Below, piece after piece: positions 9,207 to 18,782 of a DNA stretch of 64,000 nt. Below the pieces are notes generated by a model, which made no database searches, had not been told where the DNA came from, and saw only the letters and a program-made list of their open reading frames with translations. How positions within the stretch are numbered: position 1 is the first letter of the stretch; every line of letters starts with the position of its first letter. Position numbers and translations under genes: made by a program. Source of the DNA: Desulfurococcales archaeon (GTDB taxonomy: Archaea; Thermoproteota; Thermoprotei_A; Sulfolobales; Desulfurococcaceae); assembly GCA_015520735.1 (NCBI GenBank), contig WAPN01000006.1, positions 62,001 through 126,000 on the forward strand, in the 5' to 3' direction.

Positions 9207-10585
9207 CGGGGTAGACCAAGCTCAATTCTTCTTAGTCCATAGATACGGTATAGAATCACGGCTAACATAGAGTTGTATATGACTGTATATAGGATGCTTG
9301 AAGCCCATCTGTAATAATATAGTATGGCCATAAAGCTGTAGAGGTAAGCCCTACCGATAGAAATCATCTCATGAACCATAGATTCCGAACCAAGAAAAGA
9401 TTCCTGGATCAACCATACAGCTGAATAGAACTTCTTATCTTCAGCAATGAATACCTGGCCATGTACTACTGCAGCTGAACCAAATATTGTAAACGGATAT
9501 AATAGCATCGAGACTATCGGTAAGGCTATATATAGTACTTTCATACCCCATGAACCAAGTGTCCCTCTGGATAATAATATGGCAAGGAAGGGTACAACCC
9601 ACGTCAAATAATTTAGATTGCCGACCTTATTGGTTATAAGGCATACAATTATTATGGCCACATATGCCTTTGCCAAGGATAATTCATCGGTTTTATTGCT
9701 TCTATAGAAGACATAGAGATAGGCGAGCACACCTATAATCATTGCTGGTAACCACAACCAGATCTCCCATGAAGGGAGCAACATATAATTATATCTTAAA
9801 ACATACAATGGTATAGCCCATATACTTAGATCCTGAGGAAGGCGATCGCTATGAAACACTATTACTTTCATAAGGAAATCAATAGGGTTATACATCATAA
9901 ACGGCAACACAATTGCTAATCCGGTAATCAGACCAGCACCAACATAGCGTATTAGTTCTCCTGTTTTATGTTCAACATAATATTTGATTAGTGGAATAAA
10001 GCCTATGAAAACAACGAGAGGCTTAATAAGTATTGCTAGCGCTAGGAACACACCCGTTAATACAGGGTTTTTGTACCGTGTCATGGTTATGAGGCTTAAA
10101 AGTAAAAACATTGACGTGTATAGATCGAACTGGTATCCAAAAATCGTTGAATACGCGCCGTAATTAATAAGCCAGTATTTGGCTGTGTTCCAGCCATAAT
10201 ATCTTAGCAAAACATAGTAGATCAAATTGAACATTATAATCAATGGAAGTTTCACTATGAACCTAATAATGATGAGATTACTCGAGATCATAGTTGCGAG
10301 CAGGTAAAAAGGTACGAAAAGGACAACAGCGAGAGGAGGATATGATACCTTATCCGCTAATGCGTATACGGAGAACAAGCCATGTGCTACTGTGATTTTG
10401 CTCCACTCGATAAAATATTTGACATCATAGTAATTCCAGTTGTAGGGAGCGACTATGAAAATGTATATGTTAGCCAGCACAAGAAAGAAAATCCTACGAT
10501 TAAGCCAAAAGTGTTCCACAAAGTCTTTGAGCCTGCTCACATGTTTTCTTCGAGCCACCACTAGTAGGCCACACCATTTCTTCAT
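9158..10585 (-). CDS. polytopic membrane glycosyltransferase, GT-C/GT87-like
   Basis: Probable integral-membrane glycosyltransferase using a lipid-linked (dolichol-phosphate) sugar, in the style of DUF2029/GT87 mannosyltransferases. Seen: 475 aa with 9-11 hydrophobic spans; after the first span the external loop carries YDVKYFIEWS and then VSYPPLAVVLFVPFY, a pattern typical of GT-C enzymes with an acidic catalytic loop and a YPP motif. The N-terminal ~28 residues are basic and may be overcalled. Lipid or S-layer N-glycan assembly is likely; no exact substrate can be assigned. Confidence 0.65.
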   Translation of the reverse strand: MKKWCGLLVVARRKHVSRLKDFVEHFWLNRRIFFLVLANIYIFIVAPYNWNYYDVKYFIEWSKITVAHGLFSVYALADKVSYPPLAVVLFVPFYLLATMISSNLIIIRFIVKLPLIIMFNLIYYVLLRYYGWNTAKYWLINYGAYSTIFGYQFDLYTSMFLLLSLITMTRYKNPVLTGVFLALAILIKPLVVFIGFIPLIKYYVEHKTGELIRYVGAGLITGLAIVLPFMMYNPIDFLMKVIVFHSDRLPQDLSIWAIPLYVLRYNYMLLPSWEIWLWLPAMIIGVLAYLYVFYRSNKTDELSLAKAYVAIIIVCLITNKVGNLNYLTWVVPFLAILLSRGTLGSWGMKVLYIALPIVSMLLYPFTIFGSAAVVHGQVFIAEDKKFYSAVWLIQESFLGSESMVHEMISIGRAYLYSFMAILYYYRWASSILYTVIYNSMLAVILYRIYGLRRIELGLPRHKRPSKILLTSSTTP

Positions 10586-10621
10586 TATAGTTTTAATGAT
10601 TGATAAAAATTTATTATAGTA

Positions 10622-11431
10622 ATGATGATGGGTGGCCGAGTCTTGAAGACCAGTAGAGACATAGTATTTGTTAAGCTTGGGGGCAGCTTCATCACCTATA
10701 AGGACAGGTTTTATTCTATCAATTTTGCGGCTCTCAAAAAATCAGTAAAGATACTTAGAGGAGTAATCAATGAATACGATATTCTGCTAGGCAATGGAGG
10801 AGGTAGTTTTGCTCATCCAATAGTCCTATGTGGCGAAGAAGGATCTATTTCAACGCTTGTAAAATGCCAAGAGGCAACAAGAGATCTTAATCACTTAATT
10901 GTCAATTATCTTGTGAATAACGGCATTCCAGCTGTCTCTTTTCAGACATCAGCTATAATATATGAGGGGGAACAGGGCCTTGAAGTGTTCGTGGAACCGA
11001 TAAAGATCGCACTAAGAAACAATACTGTGCCTGTGGTATATGGTGAGTGTATTCACTCACTAGCAAGAGTGTTTAGGGTTCTATCCACAGAAGATGTTTT
11101 CCTAGAGCTGTCAAAACATATTAAACCCGTGCGTGTTGTGCTTTTAACCAATGTTAAAGGAGTGTATAATCGTGATCCTACTAAATACGATGATGCCGAG
11201 CTCATCAGAATTATCGATGAGAATAACTACAATGACGTGATCGATAAGATATCCAAAAATGTAAGTACAGATGCAACTGGTGGAATAGTCGGTAAGGTAA
11301 TTAAAATGTATAATCTATCGTGTAAGATAGGTGCCCCTATTCATATTGTGTCAGGATTTGATGTTGAAAACACTATTAGAGCCATAAAAGGAGAGGAATT
11401 TATCGGCACAACGATAAAATGTGTGGACTAA
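10622..11431 (+). CDS. ipk: isopentenyl phosphate kinase
   Basis: Amino-acid-kinase-fold enzyme that phosphorylates isopentenyl phosphate to isopentenyl diphosphate, the last step of the archaeal modified mevalonate pathway. Seen: 269 aa; Lys and glycine loop in VKLGGSF (17-23), GNGGGSFAHP (57-66) with the substrate-binding His at 65 that marks this family, and VVLLTNVKGVYNRDP for nucleotide binding. Several ATGs precede; the first is at 10622. The upstream steps of the pathway are encoded at 56.4-59.3 kb in this window. Confidence 0.93.
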   Translation: MMMGGRVLKTSRDIVFVKLGGSFITYKDRFYSINFAALKKSVKILRGVINEYDILLGNGGGSFAHPIVLCGEEGSISTLVKCQEATRDLNHLIVNYLVNNGIPAVSFQTSAIIYEGEQGLEVFVEPIKIALRNNTVPVVYGECIHSLARVFRVLSTEDVFLELSKHIKPVRVVLLTNVKGVYNRDPTKYDDAELIRIIDENNYNDVIDKISKNVSTDATGGIVGKVIKMYNLSCKIGAPIHIVSGFDVENTIRAIKGEEFIGTTIKCVD

Positions 11432-11856
11432 ACAAGATAGATGGTGAGCCCGTCATCTGTTCTCTCGAAATAAACGTTCCTCTTCACCGATATCACTATA
11501 CACATTTGATCGTCAGTTAATATGACATGATCATATAGATAGGCTCCTGGGAGGTTTATGGTTAAATAGTTACCGTATTTTAGTCTCGTGTAGCGTACTT
11601 CGATCTGATAATCGATGTATTCGTCAACAGCTTTCTTTACGAAATCGCTATTGGGAAGAAGATGTTTCGAAAAGATAACATAAACATATCTCTTTTTCTT
11701 GGAGTAAACAGTCTTGTTTCCAGCTACATTTTTTTCTACAAATATTGATCGCGGTCTAAACAATATTGTATTGTTTGCAAATAGTAACAAATACTCTGAA
11801 TCTCCTAGTTTAAACTCAGCATATCCGTCGCCCCATTGTAGATACTTTGTAATCAT
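11428..11856 (-). CDS. conserved hypothetical protein
   Basis: Not recognised. A 142-aa, mostly beta-strand-rich protein with no membrane span or Cys cluster; it begins MITKYLQWGDGYAEF and ends with a strand pattern EDGLTIYLV-like (DDGLTIYLV). Its stop overlaps the convergent isopentenyl phosphate kinase stop by 4 bp. Codon use resembles the neighbours. No function is proposed. Confidence 0.7.
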   Translation of the reverse strand: MITKYLQWGDGYAEFKLGDSEYLLLFANNTILFRPRSIFVEKNVAGNKTVYSKKKRYVYVIFSKHLLPNSDFVKKAVDEYIDYQIEVRYTRLKYGNYLTINLPGAYLYDHVILTDDQMCIVISVKRNVYFERTDDGLTIYLV

Positions 11857-11961
11857 CTCCGAACACCTTTCAAGAGAACAATGATTGATAGATAAAGTAT
11901 TTAACTACACTTTCGATTCAAAATATCCCAGTCTCGAGATATAGGCTGGAAGGTGGACAGC

Positions 11962-12186
11962 ATGCCGAAAACGCCGAGCAAGATACTAGCTGATCTATTG
12001 TCTAAAGAGCAGGTGGAGCTGCTAGACATATATCATCGAAAAGATGGAGACATAATCAGAGTTAAAGACAAGCTATCGGGCAAAGTAGACCTATATGTAT
12101 CAAAGACTCATGTTAGAGATATAGTTTCAGAAGAAGACCTAGCAAAGATCGCCAGCAAGATTATTACAAAGATAAGATCAAAGTGA
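11962..12186 (+). CDS. small hypothetical protein
   Basis: Not recognised. A 74-aa product from the ATG at 11962, which follows GGTGGACAGC and so has a good ribosome-binding site; an in-frame GTG at 11953 overlaps that site. The sequence has charged helices at both ends around a strand pair (DIIRVKDKLSGKVDLYVS). Its stop abuts the convergent radical SAM gene directly. Confidence 0.65.
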   Translation: MPKTPSKILADLLSKEQVELLDIYHRKDGDIIRVKDKLSGKVDLYVSKTHVRDIVSEEDLAKIASKIITKIRSK

Positions 12187-13329
12187 TCATGTTTTCCCAC
12201 ATTTTATAGAAACACAGATCTTATACCTATATTTGATAAGTTCTTGTAACAGATACTTCCTCACTTTATCGCATGGTTCCCTAATACTAATAATAAGTGT
12301 GTAGCGCGTGAAGTGCATTCTTGTTGGTGTAAGGCCGGCTTTCTTAACTATATTCCCTATTTCCGCGCTAGATGGTAAATTGAACCTGGCCGAAACAATT
12401 CTTTCCATGACCATACGGAGGCAATACATGCCATGCGTATATATGTTAGCCATACAAGCCTGCGGGAAAAAGATGAGGCCAAGCGATAAGGCCTTATCCT
12501 TGATCCTCATCTTCAAATCGGATACCTTGACCGGGACTTGCTCGTTATCGCGAAGAGGCCTTGTTATCCGTTGAAGAATTTCCTTGACAGGAACACCTTT
12601 CTCGAACAGTCTAGACAATATAATCTTTGTAACCCTCAGTCCTCCAGCAACTACGCCTACAGCCCCAGCTGCCCTAGCCCTCATAAGTATTTCCTCATAT
12701 TCTTCTTCAGCTATCCCAGGGATTATGGGTCTGTAAAAGAGAATTGGTTTAAGACCTGCTTCTGAGAGATTCTCTATGGTCTTGAACCTAAGCTCGGGTA
12801 ACGGGGCATATGGCTCTAGTTCGGCTCTATGTTTAATAGTAATTATTGTTATCAACGGGCTTATATCGGGATCTATATCGGCTATTCTCCAAGCATCCCG
12901 CTTATCGATATACATTTTTGTCGAGAACTGTACTGGATTGCCTAGATACTTGGTTATTGCCTCGATATACCTGATACTGAGATCCTTGGTCTGTGGTAGG
13001 AAAGGCTCGGTGACCGAGCCCATAGCTATTAATGTACCATTTCTACCCGGTATGAAATATGGGTTAGAGGCTAATGCATATACTAGTTGCTCGGGGCTCA
13101 AGGGATATTGCTTGACATTGTTCTGGAACCCCATATCATATATGTAACAATATACACATCGTAGAGGGCAACCTATACCTGTATGAACTGTTAACCCACA
13201 AGGTCTGGGCCTCCTACGAGCATGAGGATCATGAACAGCTTCATGTATTTCTTTCTTGGAGAGCTTATGGCTGAGAACCTCTCTAATTTCCTCCTTTAAG
13301 GCAATGATTTCATCAAATATGTTCGGCAA
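12187..13329 (-). CDS. radical SAM protein of the SplB-like family
   Basis: Iron-sulfur radical SAM enzyme related to the spore-photoproduct-lyase-like/COG1533 group. Seen: 380 aa with CX3CX2C at C54, C58 and C61 in GIGCPLRCVYCYIYD, then TIM-barrel motifs such as GSVTEPFLPQ near 104-113. The C-terminal ~60 residues form a short basic alpha/beta extension with further Cys residues. The in vivo substrate of archaeal members is unknown; DNA repair is only suggested by name. Confidence 0.8.
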   Translation of the reverse strand: MPNIFDEIIALKEEIREVLSHKLSKKEIHEAVHDPHARRRPRPCGLTVHTGIGCPLRCVYCYIYDMGFQNNVKQYPLSPEQLVYALASNPYFIPGRNGTLIAMGSVTEPFLPQTKDLSIRYIEAITKYLGNPVQFSTKMYIDKRDAWRIADIDPDISPLITIITIKHRAELEPYAPLPELRFKTIENLSEAGLKPILFYRPIIPGIAEEEYEEILMRARAAGAVGVVAGGLRVTKIILSRLFEKGVPVKEILQRITRPLRDNEQVPVKVSDLKMRIKDKALSLGLIFFPQACMANIYTHGMYCLRMVMERIVSARFNLPSSAEIGNIVKKAGLTPTRMHFTRYTLIISIREPCDKVRKYLLQELIKYRYKICVSIKCGKT

Positions 13330-13391
13330 GGCTAGCTCATCTCCCTACAAGTATTTATCTATGCTAGTCATCCTAGTTAATTTGATGATGT

Positions 13392-14384
13392 ATGATGCGT
13401 AGGGAAATATTTGTTATAAGCAGATACGATCCGGAGTTTGATAAGAAATTCATCGGGCTTTTCGAGAAGATAGGGACAAGAACAGAGTATATTTCTCTCC
13501 ATGATATTCGGCTTAAGAATCTTAGAACTTATATTGAGAAATTATTTGTATTGAGGTCGATTCCCGAGAATGCTCGTATTGTCATTATTTCTAGAATTGA
13601 CAGGCATCTCCCGGTAATTCTATCGTCAATTGCAAAAGTAAAACCTGTCTTCCTATTATTTGTAATACCGCCTGATCCCCACCATAACTTTAGCTCTAAG
13701 AATATCGCGTTGCTATCCGCGGTCAATCTTGCTCTCAACCGATTAAGAGCATGCGGCACCTACATTATGGTAGGTTATACTACTCCGAGAGAGAGGTTAT
13801 TATTTGGCTTCATATTTGATAAGTTTGATTATATCTATCTCCCTATTTACTCGTGGGAAAAGGAAAAGTTCATAGGAGAGATACCTATTGATCCTCCTAA
13901 GATATTGTTGATATCCGAGAAGATTAAATGCGAGACAGTTAAGAGACTGATCGAATTGCTAAGAGAAGTCGAAATAACCCCGCTCATAGTAATCGGACTC
14001 ACCAAGAAGGATAGAAAAGAAGATTGTAACATAGATCCGCATGTAGTATGTGTGATGAGCGATACGCTCGAAGGCATAATTCCTAGGGTTACAGCAGTAG
14101 TCGTGACAGATATAGATCACGCTTCTACTAGTATTGTAGCAAGAGCTATAGGTAGCAGACGCCCAATTATAACGTCAAAAGATCAGGGTCTAGCATGGAT
14201 ATATGAAGATACAGGGCTTATAGTGTATTGTCCATCAAATGATCCAGAAACTATTGCTTCTAAAATACTCGATATTCTTAATAATATTGATAAGTACAAA
14301 CAGGCATCGCTAAGAACGGAAATATCACCGCCAAAACCTGATAAGGCTATCGAGTATTTGTTAAGCATCATTGATAATCTATAA
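13392..14384 (+). CDS. GT-B-like (group 1) glycosyltransferase-related protein
   Basis: 330 aa. The C-terminal half shows the pattern of GT4-type transferases: STSIVARAIGSRRPIITSKDQGL near 237-259 followed by LIVYCPSNDPETIASKI, which normally binds the nucleotide-sugar donor. The N-terminal half is Rossmann-like but poorly conserved (RYDPEFDKKF near the start). The usual second-domain glutamate of GT4 enzymes is not obvious, so activity is uncertain. It stands alone between convergently and divergently read neighbours. Confidence 0.55.
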   Translation: MMRREIFVISRYDPEFDKKFIGLFEKIGTRTEYISLHDIRLKNLRTYIEKLFVLRSIPENARIVIISRIDRHLPVILSSIAKVKPVFLLFVIPPDPHHNFSSKNIALLSAVNLALNRLRACGTYIMVGYTTPRERLLFGFIFDKFDYIYLPIYSWEKEKFIGEIPIDPPKILLISEKIKCETVKRLIELLREVEITPLIVIGLTKKDRKEDCNIDPHVVCVMSDTLEGIIPRVTAVVVTDIDHASTSIVARAIGSRRPIITSKDQGLAWIYEDTGLIVYCPSNDPETIASKILDILNNIDKYKQASLRTEISPPKPDKAIEYLLSIIDNL

Positions 14385-14411
14385 TCCATATGTGGTTCTT
14401 GAACAATGATG

Positions 14412-14495
14412 GTGCTCAGAGAAAGAGTGTTCATTCATGGCCTCTCCGCCCTGGCCTACGGAGAGGCTCCAGCTTCCGGCGCGTTCCTCATAGCC
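14412..14495 (-). ncRNA. C/D-box sRNA with a hairpin between D' and C'
   Basis: Minus strand: box C ATGAGGA (14491-14485, one mismatch), 12-nt guide ACGCGCCGGAAG, D' CTGG (14472-14469), then a 9-bp hairpin (arms 14459-14467 and 14440-14448), C' ATGAATG (14438-14432, degenerate), 12-nt guide AACACTCTTTCT, box D CTGA (14419-14416). A minus-strand TATA (CATTATAATC, ~14521-14530) sits upstream. The exact 12-nt guides favour a real guide RNA; the internal hairpin in place of the short D'-C' spacer is unusual. Confidence 0.5.
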
Positions 14496-14540
14496 GGGTC
14501 TAACACTATATCCTTTCTAGGATTATAATGGTATCGTAGG

Positions 14541-15194
14541 GTGAAGTCTTTGAGGCCAATATACAAGTGTGTGGATGGCAGATATGTTGAGGACCCTAAT
14601 GAATGTGTTGAAGGCTGGACACTATTGATCGATCCTGCCAGGCGCGTCAAGCTTAGCAAATTAATTAGCGGTATCCTTAGACATTTTCCTCGGGAAGCAT
14701 GTGTGGAACCCGATAGCGAAGGATGGGTAAAAATAGATGAACTTGTCAAAGGTATTAAGAAATGCTGGTATAACAAGGAGTTTTACCAATGGATCACCTA
14801 TGAGCACATAGTAGCAATAGCGAGGCTCGACCCCAAGAGCAGATTTGAGCTGAGAAATGGAATGATACGCGCCAGGTATGGCCATAGCTTCAAAATATCA
14901 ATTAATTATCCCAGGATAAAATGGGATAAGCTCCTATATCATGGAACATCAATGTTTTCTCTTAAGAATATCTTGAAGGAGGGGATTAAGCCTATGAAGC
15001 GCCAATATGTTCATCTAACAATCGATGAAGAGACAGCTATTGATACAGGGAGAAGACACGGTAAACCCGTTGTCCTTATTATTGACCCAAAGTGTCTTGA
15101 GAAACATGGTTATGAGTTGCTATATGCAACTGATCATATTTTTCTGACTAAGTATGTTCCTCCTGACTGCATTGTTCGTGTAAAGAAGATATAA
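14541..15194 (+). CDS. kptA: RNA 2'-phosphotransferase (Tpt1/KptA family)
   Basis: Transfers a 2'-phosphate from RNA to NAD+, giving ADP-ribose 1''-2''-cyclic phosphate. Seen: 217 aa from GTG 14541; Tpt1 N-lobe motif KLISGILRHFP (about 37-47) and C-lobe LYHGTS (131-136), then KRQYVHLT with the catalytic His/Arg set. A ~33-residue N-terminal extension holds C9 and C21, which could bind metal. A TATA (ACTATATCC, 14504-14512) lies ~30 nt before the start, implying a leaderless transcript. Archaeal splicing is not known to leave a 2'-phosphate, so the natural substrate is open. Confidence 0.88.
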   Translation: MKSLRPIYKCVDGRYVEDPNECVEGWTLLIDPARRVKLSKLISGILRHFPREACVEPDSEGWVKIDELVKGIKKCWYNKEFYQWITYEHIVAIARLDPKSRFELRNGMIRARYGHSFKISINYPRIKWDKLLYHGTSMFSLKNILKEGIKPMKRQYVHLTIDEETAIDTGRRHGKPVVLIIDPKCLEKHGYELLYATDHIFLTKYVPPDCIVRVKKI

Positions 15195-15849
15195 GTTTCT
15201 TCAAGAGCCCAAAATGATAACCTGCTAGTCTCATAGCAGCATAGAGTCTGACTTTCCCGTAGCTCTTCGCATTCTTCGGAATTGTGCCCTTGTTCTGTAA
15301 TCTCTTTATTTCTCTCACAACATCACGTATTTGTAGATCAAGTTTTTCCGAGAGATCCTTCATCGTCGGAGAAGCAACTATCTGCTCTAGAAGTCTTAGG
15401 TCTTCCGGAGGTATTTGTTTATCTTCAGCTATGATCGTGAGGAAGTCGGCTAAAGTATTTGTTATCGTGTCCCTTATTATGTTCTCTAGCTCCTCCGCTT
15501 CAATTAGAAAATAATCACTTAACTGTATCACCTTAACACCAAGTTTATCGGCAAGCTCTCGTGCCGAGTCATCCGCATATCCCTTAGCCACTACTAGTGG
15601 CTTGTATCCAGCAACGACCGCGTTTACATATGCTTGGCGAACACCATTGACATCTATCCTTCCAGCCTTGATCTCAACAGCGTATCTATTCCCATTCTCA
15701 TCATCGACTATAGCATCTATTTCTGCTATTTCGAAACCATGCTGCTTTATACGGACATGGGTATCGATGATCCTGTATCCTAGTTCTTCGAGAAAAGATA
15801 GGGCTATTCTTTCGCTACTCCTCCATTTACGTTTAGCCGATATTGTCAT
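15148..15849 (-). CDS. PD-(D/E)XK nuclease-fold protein with C-terminal winged helix
   Basis: 233 aa. The N-terminal domain shows a RecB/Holliday-resolvase-like core: E13 in SSERIAL, D45 in EIAEIDAIV, then YAVEIKAG with E59 and K61, a complete D-ExK site. Residues ~135-215 look like a helix-turn-helix/winged-helix domain (TMKDLSEKLDLQIRDVVREIKRL). This pairing is seen in archaeal RecB-like proteins of unknown role. The 3' end overlaps convergent kptA by 47 bp; the start overlaps the cysS stop by 4 bp. Confidence 0.75.
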   Translation of the reverse strand: MTISAKRKWRSSERIALSFLEELGYRIIDTHVRIKQHGFEIAEIDAIVDDENGNRYAVEIKAGRIDVNGVRQAYVNAVVAGYKPLVVAKGYADDSARELADKLGVKVIQLSDYFLIEAEELENIIRDTITNTLADFLTIIAEDKQIPPEDLRLLEQIVASPTMKDLSEKLDLQIRDVVREIKRLQNKGTIPKNAKSYGKVRLYAAMRLAGYHFGLLKKLISSLHEQCSQEEHT

Positions 15850-17294
15850 CGCTTGATCATCCAGCTGGTCTCCTTGCCTCGATCCATTAGTATAACTCCT
15901 ATTTTTGCGAGCTCTTCTCGTATGAAGTCGGATAACTCATATTCTTTTCTCTGCCTAAGCCTTGATCTTATATCAACAATGATTTTTATCAGTGATTCCA
16001 CAAATGTTTCGAGCTCTTCAGGTGTCTTTGTTAAATAATTGTCAAGGACCCCTAGAACAACATTGAATTCCTTGAATAACCTATATATTGTCCATACAAG
16101 CATGTATTTTGGCCTGTACTGAAGCTCCTTAAATACTATGTTCGTAAGTTTTCTCACAGCTGCCAATGCCTCAGGTGTGTTGAAATCATTGCTCAGTGCC
16201 TCGTGGAACCGTGTATGTGTCTCGAGGATCTCATGAAGCAATGCAATGTCGTGTTCATCCATGCGATGTATATCAGTTGTTTCCCTGCTTAGCTTCTCTA
16301 CGAGCTGAATAGATGCAACTAGTCGTTCATATAGTTTGGATGCTTGGTTCAAGGCTTCATCTGTGAATACAAGTGGTTTACGGTAATGTCCCGTGAGATA
16401 CCACAGCCTGAGAGTCTCCGGACCCCATTTCTTAAAGGCTTCTCTAAGCGTTATTATATTTCCAAGACTTTTACTCATCTTTTCTCCGGAGATCTCAACC
16501 ATTCCCACATGGACCCAGTACTTAACCCAAGGCTTTACACCTAGGGCTGCTTCGCTCTGGGCTCGCTCGTTCTCATGATGTGGGAATATTAGGTCTGTTC
16601 CTCCACCATGTATATCGAATTGCTTGCCCAAATAACGTGTGCTCATGACACTACATTCTATGTGCCATCCGGGTCTTCCTCTTCCCCATGGTGATTCCCA
16701 GCTGGGCTCTCCGGGTTTAGCAGCTTTCCAGAGGGCAAAATCATAGGGTTTCTTCTTTTCTCCTAGGAATTCTTGTTCTTGATTCCAGAGTGAACGGTCC
16801 AGTCTCCCTGATAACCTGCCGTAATCGGGGTATTTGTCAACCTCGAAGTACACACTCCCGCTGGGTGCAACATAAGCATATCCCTTATCGATCAGTATCT
16901 GTATGAAATCAATTATTTCCTTAATATGATCAGTTACTCTAGGATGTATATCCACATGTACATTTAGTTTCTCTAGGCTCTCAAGATAGTCCTTTGTATA
17001 CTGATCTGCAATCTCTCTCCATGAGCGATTTTCACGCTGAGCCCTCCTGATGATCTTGTCGTCAATATCTGTAATATTCATCACATGGACAACATGATAG
17101 CCTCTGAGCAAAAAGTACCTTTTCATAGCATCATATATCACATAGGGTTTACCATGACCAATATGGTTGTAGTCGTAGACTGTCGGGCCACATACATACA
17201 TTTTGACAATGCCCGGCTCTACCGGCGTGAACTCCTCGTAGTCTCTTGACAATGTATTGTATATCTTAATCTTAGGAAGCATTTTACTCCCCAA
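15846..17294 (-). CDS. cysS: cysteinyl-tRNA synthetase
   Basis: Class I aminoacyl-tRNA synthetase charging tRNA-Cys. Seen: 482 aa; zinc ligand C35 in [13 protein letters not shown] motif as HIGHGK (44-49), second zinc Cys in GWHIECSVM with HHENE, and KMSKS in [11 protein letters not shown]. The anticodon-binding helical domain follows. So this organism charges Cys directly rather than relying only on SepRS/SepCysS; a phosphoserine-forming gene cluster at 45.7-48.8 kb would supply the cysteine. Confidence 0.96.
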   Translation of the reverse strand: MGSKMLPKIKIYNTLSRDYEEFTPVEPGIVKMYVCGPTVYDYNHIGHGKPYVIYDAMKRYFLLRGYHVVHVMNITDIDDKIIRRAQRENRSWREIADQYTKDYLESLEKLNVHVDIHPRVTDHIKEIIDFIQILIDKGYAYVAPSGSVYFEVDKYPDYGRLSGRLDRSLWNQEQEFLGEKKKPYDFALWKAAKPGEPSWESPWGRGRPGWHIECSVMSTRYLGKQFDIHGGGTDLIFPHHENERAQSEAALGVKPWVKYWVHVGMVEISGEKMSKSLGNIITLREAFKKWGPETLRLWYLTGHYRKPLVFTDEALNQASKLYERLVASIQLVEKLSRETTDIHRMDEHDIALLHEILETHTRFHEALSNDFNTPEALAAVRKLTNIVFKELQYRPKYMLVWTIYRLFKEFNVVLGVLDNYLTKTPEELETFVESLIKIIVDIRSRLRQRKEYELSDFIREELAKIGVILMDRGKETSWMIKR

Positions 17295-17329
17295 TGATAC
17301 GGGATACTAAGCTACGAAAAACAAAGTAT

Positions 17330-18055
17330 TTAATAGTATTTGACATAGACATTCATAATCGTTTTTGCAACTCTCTCAATTCTAGCACGTAGTTCTTCGC
17401 TTGTAGCCAAGTATTGTTTTTCCGCCAACAGGTTATCACTAACTATAAGTACTGCTGCTGTGCTCCAACCCCTCATCCATCCAAGTGTAAAAAGTATGGC
17501 TGCTTCCATCTCAACTGCTATTACTCCCTTCTCTGACCATTTCTTTGCGAAGCCAGGATCCTCAGCATAGAATGCATCGCTACTAAATACAGGACCATAG
17601 TAGTACTTAATACCCTCTTTGTCTAGTTCATCCATGATCCTTGTTGATAACACCGGATCAGGAGCTGTTGGACCACAATGACCATTAAGATACATTCCTA
17701 CACCGCATCCGCCCGGCGGATATACGGCGCCAGTTGCAACCACCACGTCCCCGATTTCCATCTCGGGCTTCATGCCACCTGTTGTTCCGAGCCTGATGAT
17801 TCTTTTTGCACCAAGCATGCCTAGTTCTTCGAAGACTATGGCAGCTGATGGGCATCCTATACCATGTGTCGCTATAGTTATTTCTTTGCCTTTATAGGTA
17901 CCCGTATAGATCAGGAAGCCTCTGTGCTCATTAACTAGTCTCGCATCGTCAAGAAGCTCAGCTAACATCTTGGCCCTTCCAGGATCACCGACGGCGATGA
18001 CGTCCTCAGCTATATCCTCTTTCTTGGCTTTTATGTGGAATGGGGGGCCGCTCAT
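17330..18055 (-). CDS. purine/uridine nucleoside phosphorylase (hexameric, PNP_UDP_1)
   Basis: Cleaves nucleosides to base and ribose 1-phosphate in nucleoside salvage. Seen: 241 aa; GDPGRA (23-28) phosphate-binding loop, RLGTTGG near 88-94, and EMEAA near 182-186, where E binds the ribose hydroxyls. Closest in style to the crenarchaeal hexameric purine nucleoside/methylthioadenosine phosphorylases; uridine phosphorylase cannot be excluded. The start overlaps the stop of the upstream lysine-rich protein by 4 bp. Confidence 0.9.
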   Translation of the reverse strand: MSGPPFHIKAKKEDIAEDVIAVGDPGRAKMLAELLDDARLVNEHRGFLIYTGTYKGKEITIATHGIGCPSAAIVFEELGMLGAKRIIRLGTTGGMKPEMEIGDVVVATGAVYPPGGCGVGMYLNGHCGPTAPDPVLSTRIMDELDKEGIKYYYGPVFSSDAFYAEDPGFAKKWSEKGVIAVEMEAAILFTLGWMRGWSTAAVLIVSDNLLAEKQYLATSEELRARIERVAKTIMNVYVKYY

Positions 18056-18693
18056 CGTTTACGCCTTCTCTTTCTCTTTGTCTTGGTTCTCTTTTTCTTC
18101 TTCTTGTCAGATTTTGTCTTTTTCTTCTTCGCCTTCGTTCTTTTACGGATTTTCGGTTTCATTGATTCCTCAATTATTTTCTCACGTAGGGGTAGCTTAG
18201 CCTCTTCTCTCAGTATGATCCTTTTTCTCTCTGGAGATTCTACGAGTATAGCATCCCATTCCATGTTTTTCAAGAACTCTAATTTAGTTTCATAGCACCA
18301 TAATTCCTTGGATATATTGAGCTCCAATATTTTTTCGAGAATGTTTGTCTCCTTATTCTTCTTGAGGACCACAATGCGTGTTATGGGTTCCGGCTTGAGG
18401 AACAACAGCGTCTCCGTGTCCTTTATTTGGCCTTCACCGACTATTGCACGTAGGCCAGGAGCTTCGACTTCTGAGAAAATATACTTGTTCTCTCCGCCCA
18501 CACTACTCATATGTCTAATAACATTATTATGGGCTAACACTAACATACGATCTATTAGTTTCTCGTGCTTGCGAAGATTGTGTTCACTCCATTCAGCTTC
18601 TATTCTTTCAAATAGAGTAATCCTTACTGTATCATTTCCTATTTTTCTCGGCTCGTAGTACACTGTTTTTGCTAAAACTTTAACCAAAACCAA
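18052..18693 (-). CDS. hypothetical protein with strongly basic C-terminal tail
   Basis: Not recognised. 213 aa: residues 1-~170 form a globular alpha/beta domain without known motifs; the last ~40 residues (from about 174) are almost only Lys, Arg, Thr and Ser. Such tails usually bind nucleic acid or ribosomes. The lysine codons are AAG/AAA-rich and form a purine-rich tract at 18056-18160. It is coupled (4-bp overlap) to the nucleoside phosphorylase gene. Confidence 0.7.
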   Translation of the reverse strand: MVLVKVLAKTVYYEPRKIGNDTVRITLFERIEAEWSEHNLRKHEKLIDRMLVLAHNNVIRHMSSVGGENKYIFSEVEAPGLRAIVGEGQIKDTETLLFLKPEPITRIVVLKKNKETNILEKILELNISKELWCYETKLEFLKNMEWDAILVESPERKRIILREEAKLPLREKIIEESMKPKIRKRTKAKKKKTKSDKKKKKRTKTKRKRRRKR

Positions 18694-18782
18694 TACACCT
18701 AGATAGGAGAATAAGTTCTAATTACGTCAGTGCATATTAGTCGGTAACACCCATTAATATTTAACGGTAAAATTTAGGAAGG

